Assembly: GCA_964388665.1 (NCBI GenBank)
Contig: CAYMBJ010000001.1
Location: forward strand, 67,322-131,321
Direction of reading: 5' to 3'
From: CALCCV01 sp964388665
Lineage (GTDB): Bacteria; Bdellovibrionota; Bdellovibrionia; Bdellovibrionales; Bdellovibrionaceae
DNA length: 64,000 nt
Part shown: positions 35,138 through 44,385 of the stretch, one piece after another
Layout of the letters: each line of letters opens with the position of its first letter
Position numbering within the stretch: the stretch's first letter is position 1
Position numbers and translations under genes: made by a program
The notes under the pieces: model-generated
Told to the model about the DNA's origin: nothing
The model's input: the letters and a program-made list of their open reading frames with translations, nothing else
The model's database searches: none

Positions 35138-36856
35138 ATGAGTCATGCATTTGCAATTGGGGGCCTGATGATGGGAAATAAAATTTACCGCAACGATGAT
35201 TCGCTGTTCTTTTGCTTTTTTGGTAAGGCCATGCCCTTACTGTATGTAGTCTTAGCCAATATTTTATCAGTGCAGGTTGCAGAGGCAGCGCTCACTACGG
35301 CCAAAAATGAATTGAAAATTGCAGTTGTTCAAGAGTGGTCCAATTTTAATCCAGTCACCAACCAGCTCGCCTCCAACGAGGCGCTTTTGCCTTTTGTAGT
35401 TCGCAATGCCATCAGCAGAGAGGCAAACGGTAAGGTTGTTCCTGATGTCGCTGAAGCCATTCCTAAGCTTGAAGACAAGAAAGCACTGTGGATTCTGAAA
35501 AAAGAGGCAAAGTGGGCTGATGGCAAGCCATTGACTTGTGCGGATTGGCAGCTGGGTTGGCAGGCCGGAAAGAATCCCAATGTCACCACCACCAATCGCA
35601 GCTATTATGAAAAAATTGTCGACATCACTTGGCAAGAAGAAACACCTAAGAGCTGTCTGGTGACCTACAAGACCAACGATTGGACCTATGACCGTGATTT
35701 GCCGTTTTTTTTGCCCGCCCATCTAGATCAAAAAAAGTTTGAAAAACTCAAAGAACAACCACAAGCCTATGAGCGCAACAGTCTGTATGTCTCAGCGCCT
35801 ACGACAATGGGTCTTTACAATGGCCCTTACTACATCAGTGAGTTTGTGCTTGGTAGCTATGTGGTTCTCGCGCGAAATGAGCATTTTTGGGGGACCAAGC
35901 CGATGATTGCCAAGATCATCATTAGGCATGTCGGCGAAGCCAATACTCTCAAGGCTCATTTGCTTTCTAAACAGATTGATGTCATCAGCGCCGTAGGATT
36001 TCCTGCGGATACGGCTCTCAATTTGGATTTGGAATTTGCTAAGGAAAAATCACCATTCAAAGTGCACTTTCAAAATTCCTCGATTTTTCAAGGAGTGTTT
36101 TTTAATCTAGAGAATGAAATCTTAAAAGACATTCGAGTTCGTGAAGCTCTTAGCCGTGCTGTGAGTAAGGAGACCATTTCTAAGTCCTTTTTTAAGAGCA
36201 AGCTGATGCCGGCTGAGGGGATCTTGCCACCGCAGCACAGTGCCTTTGTTGCCTGGCCGTCCTCCTATTCTAAATCGCGAGCAAGAAATCTCTTGCAAAG
36301 TGCAGGTTGGAAGGTGGGAACCGATGGGATTCGTGAAAAGGATGGCAAGCGTTTAAGCCTTGTGTTTAAGACCTCTGCTGGAATTAAGGTGCTTGAGACA
36401 ATCCAGGTGTATATATGCTCTCAGTACAAATCCATTGGCGTGGAGTGCGTGATTAAAAATGAACCGCCACGAGTGCTATTGGGAACAAGTGTTCCGCATG
36501 GAGATTTTGATCTCACTATGTACGGGCAGCCGATTCTTCCCGATTCCACCATCTCGAGCTACTACTCCTCTCAGGCGGTGCCGACGGCCGCAAACAGCTG
36601 GTCTGGAGGCAACAGCATCCGTGTGAAATCCGCTGAACTTGACCAGTTGCTATTCCAGTTTGATAATGAGGGAAGCAAAACTCTTCGAGATGCGATCATT
36701 GCAAAAGTGAATCTCTATATACGGAATAACTTTTTACTGATTCCCTTGTATCACCGCCGTGAGGCCATGGTGATGCCGGCACAGCTGGCAGGTATTGAGG
36801 ACTCATTTACTGGCACGGATTTCTATAATCCGGAAGCATGGCGATGGTCAATGTAG
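35138..36856 (+). CDS. Oligopeptide-type ABC transporter substrate-binding protein (SBP family 5)
   Basis: 572 residues. The start at 35138 has GAGGGC eight bases upstream; an internal ATG at 35168 or 35171 after GGGGGCC is also possible. A signal peptide ends near VAEAA (about residue 50), long for the class. The mature protein follows OppA/DppA: an opening ELKIAVVQEWSNFNPVTNQL segment, WADGKPLTCADWQLGWQ near residue 125, GLYNGPYYISEF, LARNEHFWGTKP, then DIRVREALSRAVSKETI. It should bind peptides or similar solutes in the periplasm. No permease or ATPase genes are adjacent, so it would have to use a transporter encoded elsewhere. A strong hairpin lies 44 bases past the stop. Confidence 0.9.
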   Translation: MSHAFAIGGLMMGNKIYRNDDSLFFCFFGKAMPLLYVVLANILSVQVAEAALTTAKNELKIAVVQEWSNFNPVTNQLASNEALLPFVVRNAISREANGKVVPDVAEAIPKLEDKKALWILKKEAKWADGKPLTCADWQLGWQAGKNPNVTTTNRSYYEKIVDITWQEETPKSCLVTYKTNDWTYDRDLPFFLPAHLDQKKFEKLKEQPQAYERNSLYVSAPTTMGLYNGPYYISEFVLGSYVVLARNEHFWGTKPMIAKIIIRHVGEANTLKAHLLSKQIDVISAVGFPADTALNLDLEFAKEKSPFKVHFQNSSIFQGVFFNLENEILKDIRVREALSRAVSKETISKSFFKSKLMPAEGILPPQHSAFVAWPSSYSKSRARNLLQSAGWKVGTDGIREKDGKRLSLVFKTSAGIKVLETIQVYICSQYKSIGVECVIKNEPPRVLLGTSVPHGDFDLTMYGQPILPDSTISSYYSSQAVPTAANSWSGGNSIRVKSAELDQLLFQFDNEGSKTLRDAIIAKVNLYIRNNFLLIPLYHRREAMVMPAQLAGIEDSFTGTDFYNPEAWRWSM

Positions 36857-36900
36857 TACCAATTTCGATTCAAGCTTAGGGCGTGTTTGCAATTTATTCG

Positions 36901-36926
36901 TAGACCGAGGCGCACGCCTCGGTCTA
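36901..36926 (+). terminator. Strong GC-rich hairpin between convergent genes
   Basis: TAGACCGAGGC (36901-36911) / GCCTCGGTCTA (36916-36926): 11 bp, perfect, 4-base loop. Located between the stops of the OppA-type gene and the opposing winged-helix gene. No clear T-tract in either direction; probably a bidirectional terminator or stabiliser. Confidence 0.5.
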
Positions 36927-36936
36927 TCTGTGGCGG

Positions 36937-37308
36937 CTACTTTTCGGGAACAAATGAATCTACAAAAGGTCGCGATTTTTTCATCGGTGAAAAGATTAAC
37001 TTTGCGATGGTGTGGGGTCTTACTCTATAGAGGCGAGCCAAATCAAGTGAAGTTTTCCTTAGGTTCTCTGATCTGGGTTTAAAATAATACAAACCCCTGT
37101 CATCTTTTTTAAGAAGTCCGGAGCTTTCAAGCGTCAGAAGTCGAACCTTTACTGATGTTGGAGTTGAACGCAATTCCTGACTAATGTCTTCCTCGCTCCA
37201 TGCTTGCGGATGATCTTGCAAAAACAAGAGCACATGCAACTGTTCAATGGAATCAATAAAATCCAGAATAAATTGACTTACATGATCTGGAATTTCTTGT
37301 GCTTTCAT
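36937..37308 (-). CDS. Small winged-helix DNA-binding protein
   Basis: 123 residues, started after AAAGGAAT. Residues about 20-75 look like a winged helix: helix IEQLHVLLFLQDHPQAWSEED, recognition region ISQELRSTPTSVKVRLLTLESSGLL, and a wing KKDDRGLYYFKP. The C-terminal 45 residues are basic and helical. It is probably a transcription regulator. Targets are unknown; it is divergent from the hybrid kinase operon across a 422-base region, which makes that operon one candidate. Confidence 0.65.
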   Translation of the reverse strand: MKAQEIPDHVSQFILDFIDSIEQLHVLLFLQDHPQAWSEEDISQELRSTPTSVKVRLLTLESSGLLKKDDRGLYYFKPRSENLRKTSLDLARLYRVRPHTIAKLIFSPMKKSRPFVDSFVPEK

Positions 37309-37730
37309 GATTCCTTTCTCGAACCGTTTTGGGTGAATGCGTCCCTGTTTCTATTATTATGAACTCAGAAAATTAAAAACTTATCAAGGTATATCTATTC
37401 ACCAACATATTACCACAGGTCAAAAGGTGCACAAATAGCATACACATTGATGAGGTGGACTCTCTGCGTTTAGACTTCTTAACAAAGATAGCGAGGCTTT
37501 CTTTTGTTGGATGAGTGCTGGGAAAATCAAAGAATAGTGATGCTTTATTACCAAATTTGAAAAAGCTGAGCAATGAGTCGAAACAACTCTGTGGAAAGTT
37601 TGTGTTAATCTCACGAAAATGAAGGAAGGGAATGAGAAATCCACTGAAATAAATTCTCACGCAGAGTTCACAATAATATCACCTATTTTCTCGACTTTGG
37701 AAATGTGTTTGGCTGCATGGGGAGCGATGT
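37309..37730 (+). other. 422-base divergent intergenic region
   Basis: Separates the winged-helix gene (minus) from the hybrid kinase operon (plus) and must hold both promoters. A 95-codon minus-strand frame (37373-37660) has no binding site and an implausible composition. No repeat or clear operator was found. GGGGAGCG precedes the kinase ATG. Confidence 0.4.
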
Positions 37731-40382
37731 ATGAAGGACCTTGAACCTAGGTCAGCGTGGCGCGTGGGCAAGCGACCCTCTAAAATAAAATCTACTGCAG
37801 CTACAAATAAAAATTTGAGGCTCAATGAACTGCTGAGAGTTCTCAAGGCCCTGCGTGCGGGAGACTTTGGTGTGCATATGCTTCCGGGAAGTCCCAATGA
37901 AGGAATTCTTGGAGAGATTGCAGAAGCGGTCAACGACATTGTCGATCTCAATGGAAGTTTGGCTGATGAAATTTCGCGAGTTGGAAAAGCGGTTGGTGTC
38001 GAAGGCAAGATGAGCGAGAGAGTTTCCCTGAAATCGGTGACGGGGCAGTGGCTGGAGAGCAGCAATGCCATCAATGAGTTGATAGGTGGTTTGGTGCAAC
38101 CGACCAAAGAGGTGGCAAGAGTGATCACGGCCGTGGCGAAAGGGGATCTCTCGCAAAAGGTAGATTTAGACGCCAAGGGTGAGGTCGCCGATCTGAAACG
38201 AACCATCAATTTGATGGTTGATCAACTAAACTCCTTTTCGGCGGAGGTCACACGAGTTGCAATTGAAGTTGGTGTCGAAGGCAAGCTTGGAAACCAAGCC
38301 GCGGTTCCTGGCGCATCGGGTACGTGGAGGAATCTGACTGAAAATGTTAATCAACTTGCTGGAAATCTGACAGAGCAGGTGCGAGCCATTGCCGAAGTTT
38401 CGACTGCCGTGACCAATGGTGATCTGACGAGGTCAATCGCGGTGGAAGCCAAGGGCGAGCTTGCCGCTCTCAAGAATAACATCAATCAGATGATCGGCAA
38501 TCTCAAGGAAACCACGCAAAAATACAATGAGCAGGATTGGCTAAAGACAAATTTGGCAAAGTTTTCTGGAATGATGCAGGGGCAAAGAAGCGTAAGTGCC
38601 GTGGCTCAGCTGATAATGTCGGAGTTGACGCCACTTGTGAATGCGCAGGCCGGAGTCTTTTTTTTGGCGAGCGATAATTTGGATGATTTAGAGCTCAATG
38701 TTGTCGCTTCTTACGCTTATACGGACCGCAAAATTTTGCAAACCAGTTACAAATTAAAAGAGGGATTGATTGGTCAATGTGCTTTTGAAAAGAAACCAAT
38801 TCTCTTGCTAAATCCTCCTGATGACTACGTTCGCATCTCCTCGAGCACCGAAAGAAGAGTACCCAAAAGCATCATTGTTTTGCCAGTGCTGTTTGAAGGG
38901 GAGTTGAAGGCTGTGATTGAATTGTCTTCGGTTACGCTGTTTTCGAAAAACTATCTCAATTTTCTTGATCAACTGATGGACTCTATTGGCGTTATGCTAA
39001 ATATGATTTCTTCGTCGATGCGAACAGAGGAGCTGCTTTGCGAGATTAAAAAGTCCAACGTGGAGCTCGAAGCCCAGGCTAAAGAACTTGAGGAAAAAGC
39101 CAAACTCTTAGAGGCAAAAAATGTCGAAGTAGAATTGGCTTCTCGCAGTGCTGAAGAAAAGGCAGAGCAGTTGACCCTCATTTCACAATATAAGTCTGAA
39201 TTCTTGGCCAATATGTCTCACGAGCTGCGGACCCCTTTAAACAGTTTGTTGCTGCTTTCTAAGAATTTGGAAGAAAATCAAGCCGGAAACCTGGATGAGG
39301 AGCAGGTCAAGTTTGCAGGTTGTATTCATTCTGCCGGCTTGGAGTTGCTCAATCTGATCAACGAGATTCTTGATCTTTCTAAGGTGGAAGCCGGAAAGAT
39401 GACTGTCGACACAGATGAGTTTCTGTTGAGTGCAGTGGTCGAAAATCTCGAGCGCACCTTTAATCTTATGGCAAAAGATCGAAAGGTGGATTTTTCCATT
39501 CAAACCGAAGTCGATGTGCCCAAAATGCTGTTGTCCGATCAAAGTCGTCTCTTGCAAATACTTAAAAATCTGATTTCAAACGCCTTCAAATTTACGCAAA
39601 AAGGTCAGGTGAGTCTAGAGATCAAAAGATTTAAGAGTAGGGAAGTCCGCGGTGGCTTACTGGAAGATGGAGTCTCCTTTGCCGTTCGGGATACGGGTAT
39701 TGGCATACCCGTTGAGAAGCAGCATCTGATCTTTGAGGCCTTTCAGCAGGCGGATGGAACCACTAGCCGCAAATATGGTGGGACTGGCTTGGGCCTGACA
39801 ATTAGTCGTGAATTATCAAGTCTTTTAGGTGGTATTATCGAGGTTCGAAGTCAATCTGGAAAGGGAAGTGAATTCACGCTCTATTTGCCACAGGATCCTG
39901 TTGGATCAAGTGAGCTCAAAAAGGAAGTGAAGCCTTTCGAGCTAGCTGCATTTCCTGAATGGGCTTCGGTCAAAAGCAACCTAAGAGGAAAGCAGATTCT
40001 GATTGTAGATGATGACATGAGAAATATTTTTGCATTGACCAGCGTATTTGAGGGTTACGGTCTCAGTATTTACCATGCTAACAATGGGAGAGAGGCTCTT
40101 GAGCGCCTTCGTGACCATCCAACAATTGATTTGGTGCTCATGGATACGATGATGCCCGAGATGGACGGGCTGGAGGCCATTCGCCATATTCGGAAAATGT
40201 CACATTTTAGGGATCTTCCCATCATCTCTTTGACAGCAAAAGCAATGAAAGGAGACGATGATTTGTGTTTAGCGGCCGGGGCAACGGCCTATTTGCCTAA
40301 ACCGGTTGATATGAAGGAGCTCTTGAGCGTGATGAATCATTGGCTGACTGACAAGTTCGAACAAATAGATGCAAAGGTATAG
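37731..40382 (+). CDS. Soluble poly-HAMP/GAF hybrid histidine kinase
   Basis: 883 residues, no membrane helix. Residues about 35-270 are at least three HAMP-like repeats (AVAKGDLSQKVDLDAKGEVADL and AVTNGDLTRSIAVEAKGELAAL are two equivalent pieces, alternating with VGVEGKLG pieces). A GAF domain follows (about 285-425), then a coiled coil (about 425-490). The HisKA domain has phospho-acceptor H497 in MSHELRTPL. The HATPase has N box LKNLISNAFKFT, G1 DTGIGI and G2 GGTGLGL. A C-terminal receiver carries D805 in VLMDTMMPEMDG. Poly-HAMP hybrid kinases of this kind resemble the fungal Nik1/group III osmosensing class. It is 5 bases upstream of a second hybrid kinase. Confidence 0.93.
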   Translation: MKDLEPRSAWRVGKRPSKIKSTAATNKNLRLNELLRVLKALRAGDFGVHMLPGSPNEGILGEIAEAVNDIVDLNGSLADEISRVGKAVGVEGKMSERVSLKSVTGQWLESSNAINELIGGLVQPTKEVARVITAVAKGDLSQKVDLDAKGEVADLKRTINLMVDQLNSFSAEVTRVAIEVGVEGKLGNQAAVPGASGTWRNLTENVNQLAGNLTEQVRAIAEVSTAVTNGDLTRSIAVEAKGELAALKNNINQMIGNLKETTQKYNEQDWLKTNLAKFSGMMQGQRSVSAVAQLIMSELTPLVNAQAGVFFLASDNLDDLELNVVASYAYTDRKILQTSYKLKEGLIGQCAFEKKPILLLNPPDDYVRISSSTERRVPKSIIVLPVLFEGELKAVIELSSVTLFSKNYLNFLDQLMDSIGVMLNMISSSMRTEELLCEIKKSNVELEAQAKELEEKAKLLEAKNVEVELASRSAEEKAEQLTLISQYKSEFLANMSHELRTPLNSLLLLSKNLEENQAGNLDEEQVKFAGCIHSAGLELLNLINEILDLSKVEAGKMTVDTDEFLLSAVVENLERTFNLMAKDRKVDFSIQTEVDVPKMLLSDQSRLLQILKNLISNAFKFTQKGQVSLEIKRFKSREVRGGLLEDGVSFAVRDTGIGIPVEKQHLIFEAFQQADGTTSRKYGGTGLGLTISRELSSLLGGIIEVRSQSGKGSEFTLYLPQDPVGSSELKKEVKPFELAAFPEWASVKSNLRGKQILIVDDDMRNIFALTSVFEGYGLSIYHANNGREALERLRDHPTIDLVLMDTMMPEMDGLEAIRHIRKMSHFRDLPIISLTAKAMKGDDDLCLAAGATAYLPKPVDMKELLSVMNHWLTDKFEQIDAKV

Positions 40383-40387
40383 GTGGA

Positions 40388-42439
40388 ATGAAAAAGAGTA
40401 AGGTCAATATTCTTTTGGTGGATGATCGGCCCGAAGGACTCCTGGCACTCGAAACTGTGCTAAAAGATCCACATTACAATTTGGTGACAGCCAGATCAGG
40501 AGCTGAGGCCTTGGCGGCCGTACTCAACTGGGACTTTGCGGTCATTTTGATGGATGTGCAAATGCCCGATATGGATGGCTTTGAGACGGTGAGCTTGATC
40601 AAACAGCGCGAGAAATCAAAAAGCATCCCTATCATTTTTCTGACAGCAAATAACAAGGGCGATCGACACATAAATCTTGGATATTCCGTTGGTGCCGTTG
40701 ATTATGTATTTAAACCTTTTGATGCTCATGTTCTCAAAGCCAAAGTATCGGTCTTTGTGGAGCTGCATGAAAAAAACATTTTATTGCAAAAACAGTCTGA
40801 AGCCTTGCGAGAGGTGGAAGCGCGAGAGCGCTATCGGATTCTTCATGAGTTCGAAAACGAAGAACGGCGCAGATACCAAAATCTGGCCGATGCCATTCCG
40901 CAGACCGTGTTTCGCACCAATGAACGCGGAGAGATTGAGTATTTCAATCAGTTTTGGTTGACCTTTTCAAGCCTCACATTGGAAGAGAGCGTTGGCAAAG
41001 GCTGGCGCGAAATCATGCATCGAGAGGATTTATCGGTTGTTGATGTCAAATGGCAGCATGCTCAGGACACTCAAAGAGGCTTTGATTTTGAGTGCAGACT
41101 GCTGCATGCCGAGACCGATGTCTACCGCTGGCATTTGCTTCGAGTGGTGCCTGAATTGAATGCCGAAGGAAAGCTTGTCAGCTGGATCGGAGTGGCAACG
41201 GATATTCATGATCAAAAGATCGTGCAGCAAGAATTGGTCTTGGCAAAAAAAATGGCTGAAGCAGCCAACGAAACCAAGAGTAACTTTTTGGCCAATATGA
41301 GTCATGAGATTCGCACACCATTGGGAGTCATCTTGGGCTTTTCGGAGTTGTTGGTCAATTCAGGCTCCACCAAGGCTGAAAAGCTTGATGCCATGGCCAT
41401 AATACGTCGAAATGGAGATCTGCTCTCACGGATCATTGATGAGATACTCGATCTATCCAAGGTCGAAGCTGGGAAAATGGAAATCAGTATGGCGCCAATG
41501 GCTGTGGTCGATCTCATTACTGGGATTAACGATTTTATGCAGCTCCCGGCACAGGAAAAGGGACTCACTCTGTCTTTTACTGTTCAAGGCAAAGTCCCGG
41601 ACCAGATTGTTTCTGATTCCAGTCGGGTTCAGCAGATTTTGGTAAATCTAATAGGCAATGCGATCAAGTTCACTCCTCGCGGCGACATCTCAGTGACGCT
41701 CAGCTATGCTCCCAAGACTGTTGACCACTCCCATCAACTCTTGATCAGCGTGAAGGACTCGGGGCCCGGTCTATCAAGAGAACAGATTGGCAGTTTGTTT
41801 CAGCCCTTCACTCAGGTAGATGCATCCATCACTCGAAAGCATGGAGGTACAGGTTTGGGCCTAGCGCTTTCGCGAAGATTGGCACAGGTGCTGGGAGGTG
41901 ATATCAGCATTGAGCCAAGTTTGCCAGGGCAGGGTTGTGACTTTCGTTTGACCATTGCGGCCGGCAATGTAGTCGGAGCTCGGCTTGTGTCATCAGTCGA
42001 GCCAAAGTCTCCGGATACAAAAGATAAAAACACACCTGATGCAAAGAGCTTAAAGGGTGTTAGTGTTCTTTTGGTGGAGGATTCTTTGGACAATCAGCTC
42101 TTGGTGAGTCGATTGCTGAAAATGGCAGGCGCCGAAGTTGATCTGGCCAACGATGGGCAAGAAGGTTTTGAAAAGGCCTCTGTCGGAAATTATGACGTGG
42201 TGTTGATGGATTTGCAGATGCCGGTGCTTGATGGCTATGGAGCGGTAAAAAAGCTTAGAAAGCTGGGGTTTGCAAAACCAGTCATCGCCTTGACGGCCCA
42301 CGGTATGATTGAAGACCGACAGCGCTGCATCGAAGTTGGTTTTAGCGCTCATTTAACGAAACCTGTAAATCGGGCTGCGCTCATAGAGAGCGTGCGCGAT
42401 CTGGCCAAGTCCGAATCACTGCTTCAAAGCGAAACATAG
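40388..42439 (+). CDS. Receiver-PAS-kinase-receiver hybrid histidine kinase
   Basis: 683 residues. Domains in order: receiver 1 (about 7-125) with D56 in ILMDVQMPDMDG; a coiled linker; a PAS/PAC sensor (about 165-285) ending in SWIGVATDIHDQK. HisKA follows with H306 in MSHEIRTPLG, then HATPase with LVNLIGNAIKFTPRG and GGTGLGLALS, and receiver 2 with D608 in VLMDLQMPVLDG. No membrane helix. The 5-base spacing and AGGTGG box show co-transcription and coupling with the upstream kinase. Its N-terminal receiver could accept phosphate from that kinase, forming a cytosolic relay with four phospho-sites beyond the first histidine; this wiring is inference. No output DNA-binding domain lies nearby. 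Confidence 0.93.
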   Translation: MKKSKVNILLVDDRPEGLLALETVLKDPHYNLVTARSGAEALAAVLNWDFAVILMDVQMPDMDGFETVSLIKQREKSKSIPIIFLTANNKGDRHINLGYSVGAVDYVFKPFDAHVLKAKVSVFVELHEKNILLQKQSEALREVEARERYRILHEFENEERRRYQNLADAIPQTVFRTNERGEIEYFNQFWLTFSSLTLEESVGKGWREIMHREDLSVVDVKWQHAQDTQRGFDFECRLLHAETDVYRWHLLRVVPELNAEGKLVSWIGVATDIHDQKIVQQELVLAKKMAEAANETKSNFLANMSHEIRTPLGVILGFSELLVNSGSTKAEKLDAMAIIRRNGDLLSRIIDEILDLSKVEAGKMEISMAPMAVVDLITGINDFMQLPAQEKGLTLSFTVQGKVPDQIVSDSSRVQQILVNLIGNAIKFTPRGDISVTLSYAPKTVDHSHQLLISVKDSGPGLSREQIGSLFQPFTQVDASITRKHGGTGLGLALSRRLAQVLGGDISIEPSLPGQGCDFRLTIAAGNVVGARLVSSVEPKSPDTKDKNTPDAKSLKGVSVLLVEDSLDNQLLVSRLLKMAGAEVDLANDGQEGFEKASVGNYDVVLMDLQMPVLDGYGAVKKLRKLGFAKPVIALTAHGMIEDRQRCIEVGFSAHLTKPVNRAALIESVRDLAKSESLLQSET

Positions 42440-42514
42440 ATTTGCATCGCGTCTCATCTCGACGGGCTCATCTCGCGTGTGAAACACTGTTGGGAAGCAG
42501 ATTGAGGGGGGGCT

Positions 42515-44308
42515 ATGGGTTTGTTTTTGTCTTCGTGTTCATGTTCATGTTCATTTTCATTTTCGTTGTTGTTGTCGTATTTTCATTTAGCACAAAAACC
42601 ATTAGGGGTTCACAAGAAGCTAGCGCTGGCGTCTGCGATCGTCTTTGTGGTTCCTCATTTACTTGCACTGAATTCGAATGCCGAAACTGCAAATGTGCAG
42701 CGCCACTTGCACCGCACGCAAACGCAGTATCGATGGAGTGAAATTGTAAAACCAGACCACCCAGATTTTTCGCAGACTGAACTTCAATCGCAAGAGCAGC
42801 AAGGAGCTAAGATTCTTTTGCGTGATCTGCCGGAGTGGATTGTTGAAGGAGGCGATGGCACGATCAATTCTAAAAATCAAAATCGCTATCGTGAATGGCG
42901 ATCTTCGATTCGACCTGACGCAAAAGCACTGATCGCTCAGGCTCAGGCCGAGGCTGAAGCTGTGAACCAGAACAACGGGTCGAATGAAAATCAAACTGGT
43001 GAAGTGCGCACTCTCGTTGATCAGGGGCCCTCCGCGAACCGAATTGATCTGACCATTGTTGGAGACGGCTACACTTTGGCAGAGCGTGAGCGGTTTTTTG
43101 CAGATGCTCGGCGAATCACCGATGATCTTTTTGCTGAGCAGACATTTGCTTCGTATTTGCCTCTCTTTAATGTGCATGCTGTATTTGTTCCCAGTCGTGA
43201 ATCAGGAATCACAGATTTGGTAGAAAAGGACACGGCCTTGGGATTGTTTCGTACACCTAAGGGCAGCAAGCGCGCCATCATGCCGGGGAATCCTGATGCG
43301 ATAGATCGTGCTGTGGCCCTGGCTCGCGATACGGATTACCCCATATTGCTAGCCAACGATGATTTTTATGGTGGCTTAGGTGGTCGCTATGCAATCACCA
43401 CTCGCTCTATCGTTAGCGGACCAGTGGTGCTGCGCCATGAGTTAGGCCATAACTTTGGTAATGTGGGCGAAGAGTATGATGGAGGTTCGGTGTATCAGGG
43501 AGCCAACAATTCGGGCTCCTCAGTCAAATGGAAACCGTGGTTGTCGCCAAACGCTAAGGTCTTTGACGGAAAATATTTGCATGGAGCCTATGTTTGGCAA
43601 AGTCTCAGCGACAAGCCCTATAAGGGGCAACTGGATGTTCCGCAGGACTATAGTTTTGTACGACTGCTGATCTCTTCAGTTGGATGGGCAACTGACCGGG
43701 ATGTGAGAGTCACCTATGATGGTGTTGTGCAGAGTTTTTCGGCTGAAAGTTATACTCAAGATCGAAGTTTTTTAGATATCTTTCGCAATCAAGAATCAGC
43801 GGGTCGCCATGAGGTTGTTGTAGAAGACGGAGGTGTGGATAGAGGCAATGTTCTGGCATTTGTGACTGCCGTGGCTCACAAAGCGGATATTGTTACGGAG
43901 CCCAATTTCATTGCGGCTTATCCTACCTTTTCAGATGGCGGGTATTCTGCAGGCTATCGACCGACGTTTGAAGGCTGCTTGATGAGAGAGATGCGCACAA
44001 AGAAGTTTTGCTCTGTGGATCAAGAAAATATGTGGCTTAGATTTTTGAACGTGGTGGATCTTATTGATGAAGTGCAAGTGGCAAAGGGCCGCGCGGGAGT
44101 ATTTGTGTGGGCAAAAACTCCGCCGCTGCAAGGGCTTATGTATGAGTGGAAAAATATTAGCACTGGTGAAGTTCTGAAAAGCCATTCATCAGAACTTGAA
44201 TTGCCAGCTGAGTTTGCCGGAAAAATTGAAGTGACCGTAAAGCTTCAGCACCCCGAGATTCGCAGTTCATCGAGTCGTTTGCAAGCCAGTCAAATCATTG
44301 ACATCTAA
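42515..44308 (+). CDS. M64-family (IgA peptidase-like) secreted metallopeptidase
   Basis: 597 residues, started after GAGGGGGG. The signal region is unusual: it includes the Cys/Ser/Phe run SSCSCSCSFSFSLLLSYF, encoded by a hexamer repeat, and a second hydrophobic part ALASAIVFVVPHLLAL. The peptidase domain begins near residue 165 (IDLTIVGDGYTLAERERFFADA). The zinc site is RHELGHNFGNVGEEYD with H308 and H312, typical of M64. AYPTFSDGGYSAGYRPTFEGCLMRE follows, and a C-terminal strand-rich domain of about 80 residues. It should be an extracellular or periplasmic protease; bacterial IgA specificity is known for one member only. Ends at a long hairpin. Confidence 0.9.
   Translation: MGLFLSSCSCSCSFSFSLLLSYFHLAQKPLGVHKKLALASAIVFVVPHLLALNSNAETANVQRHLHRTQTQYRWSEIVKPDHPDFSQTELQSQEQQGAKILLRDLPEWIVEGGDGTINSKNQNRYREWRSSIRPDAKALIAQAQAEAEAVNQNNGSNENQTGEVRTLVDQGPSANRIDLTIVGDGYTLAERERFFADARRITDDLFAEQTFASYLPLFNVHAVFVPSRESGITDLVEKDTALGLFRTPKGSKRAIMPGNPDAIDRAVALARDTDYPILLANDDFYGGLGGRYAITTRSIVSGPVVLRHELGHNFGNVGEEYDGGSVYQGANNSGSSVKWKPWLSPNAKVFDGKYLHGAYVWQSLSDKPYKGQLDVPQDYSFVRLLISSVGWATDRDVRVTYDGVVQSFSAESYTQDRSFLDIFRNQESAGRHEVVVEDGGVDRGNVLAFVTAVAHKADIVTEPNFIAAYPTFSDGGYSAGYRPTFEGCLMREMRTKKFCSVDQENMWLRFLNVVDLIDEVQVAKGRAGVFVWAKTPPLQGLMYEWKNISTGEVLKSHSSELELPAEFAGKIEVTVKLQHPEIRSSSSRLQASQIIDI
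42537..42578 (+). repeat. Hexamer simple-sequence repeat inside the M64 signal peptide
   Basis: Three exact GTTCAT units (42537-42554), then decaying units TTTCAT, TTTCGT, TGTTGT and TGTCGT to 42578. Because units are six bases, gain or loss would change the signal peptide by two residues per unit without a frameshift. Confidence 0.75.
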
Positions 44309-44318
44309 CCTCAACTCC

Positions 44319-44351
44319 AGACTCATTCATAGCTTTGCTACGAATGAGTCT
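44319..44351 (+). terminator. Long hairpin between convergent genes
   Basis: AGACTCATTC-A-TAGC (44319-44333), loop TTT, GCTA-C-GAATGAGTCT (44337-44351): 14 bp with one mismatch. It lies between the M64 gene stop and the stop of the CADD-type gene. No T-tract; likely a shared transcript end. Confidence 0.55.
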
Positions 44352-44385
44352 GAGTCTGAGCCTGTTTCTGTTTGGACAATTGAGA

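Noticed and set aside
37373..37660. 95-codon minus-strand frame in the kinase upstream region
   Set aside because: No ribosome binding site, Phe/Leu/Ser-rich composition without pattern, in an AT-rich intergenic region.
42442..42741. Frame encoding a long FVFVFVFMFMF hydrophobic run
   Set aside because: Alternative frame of the hexamer repeat; the M64 frame has a strong SD and continues into the peptidase domain.
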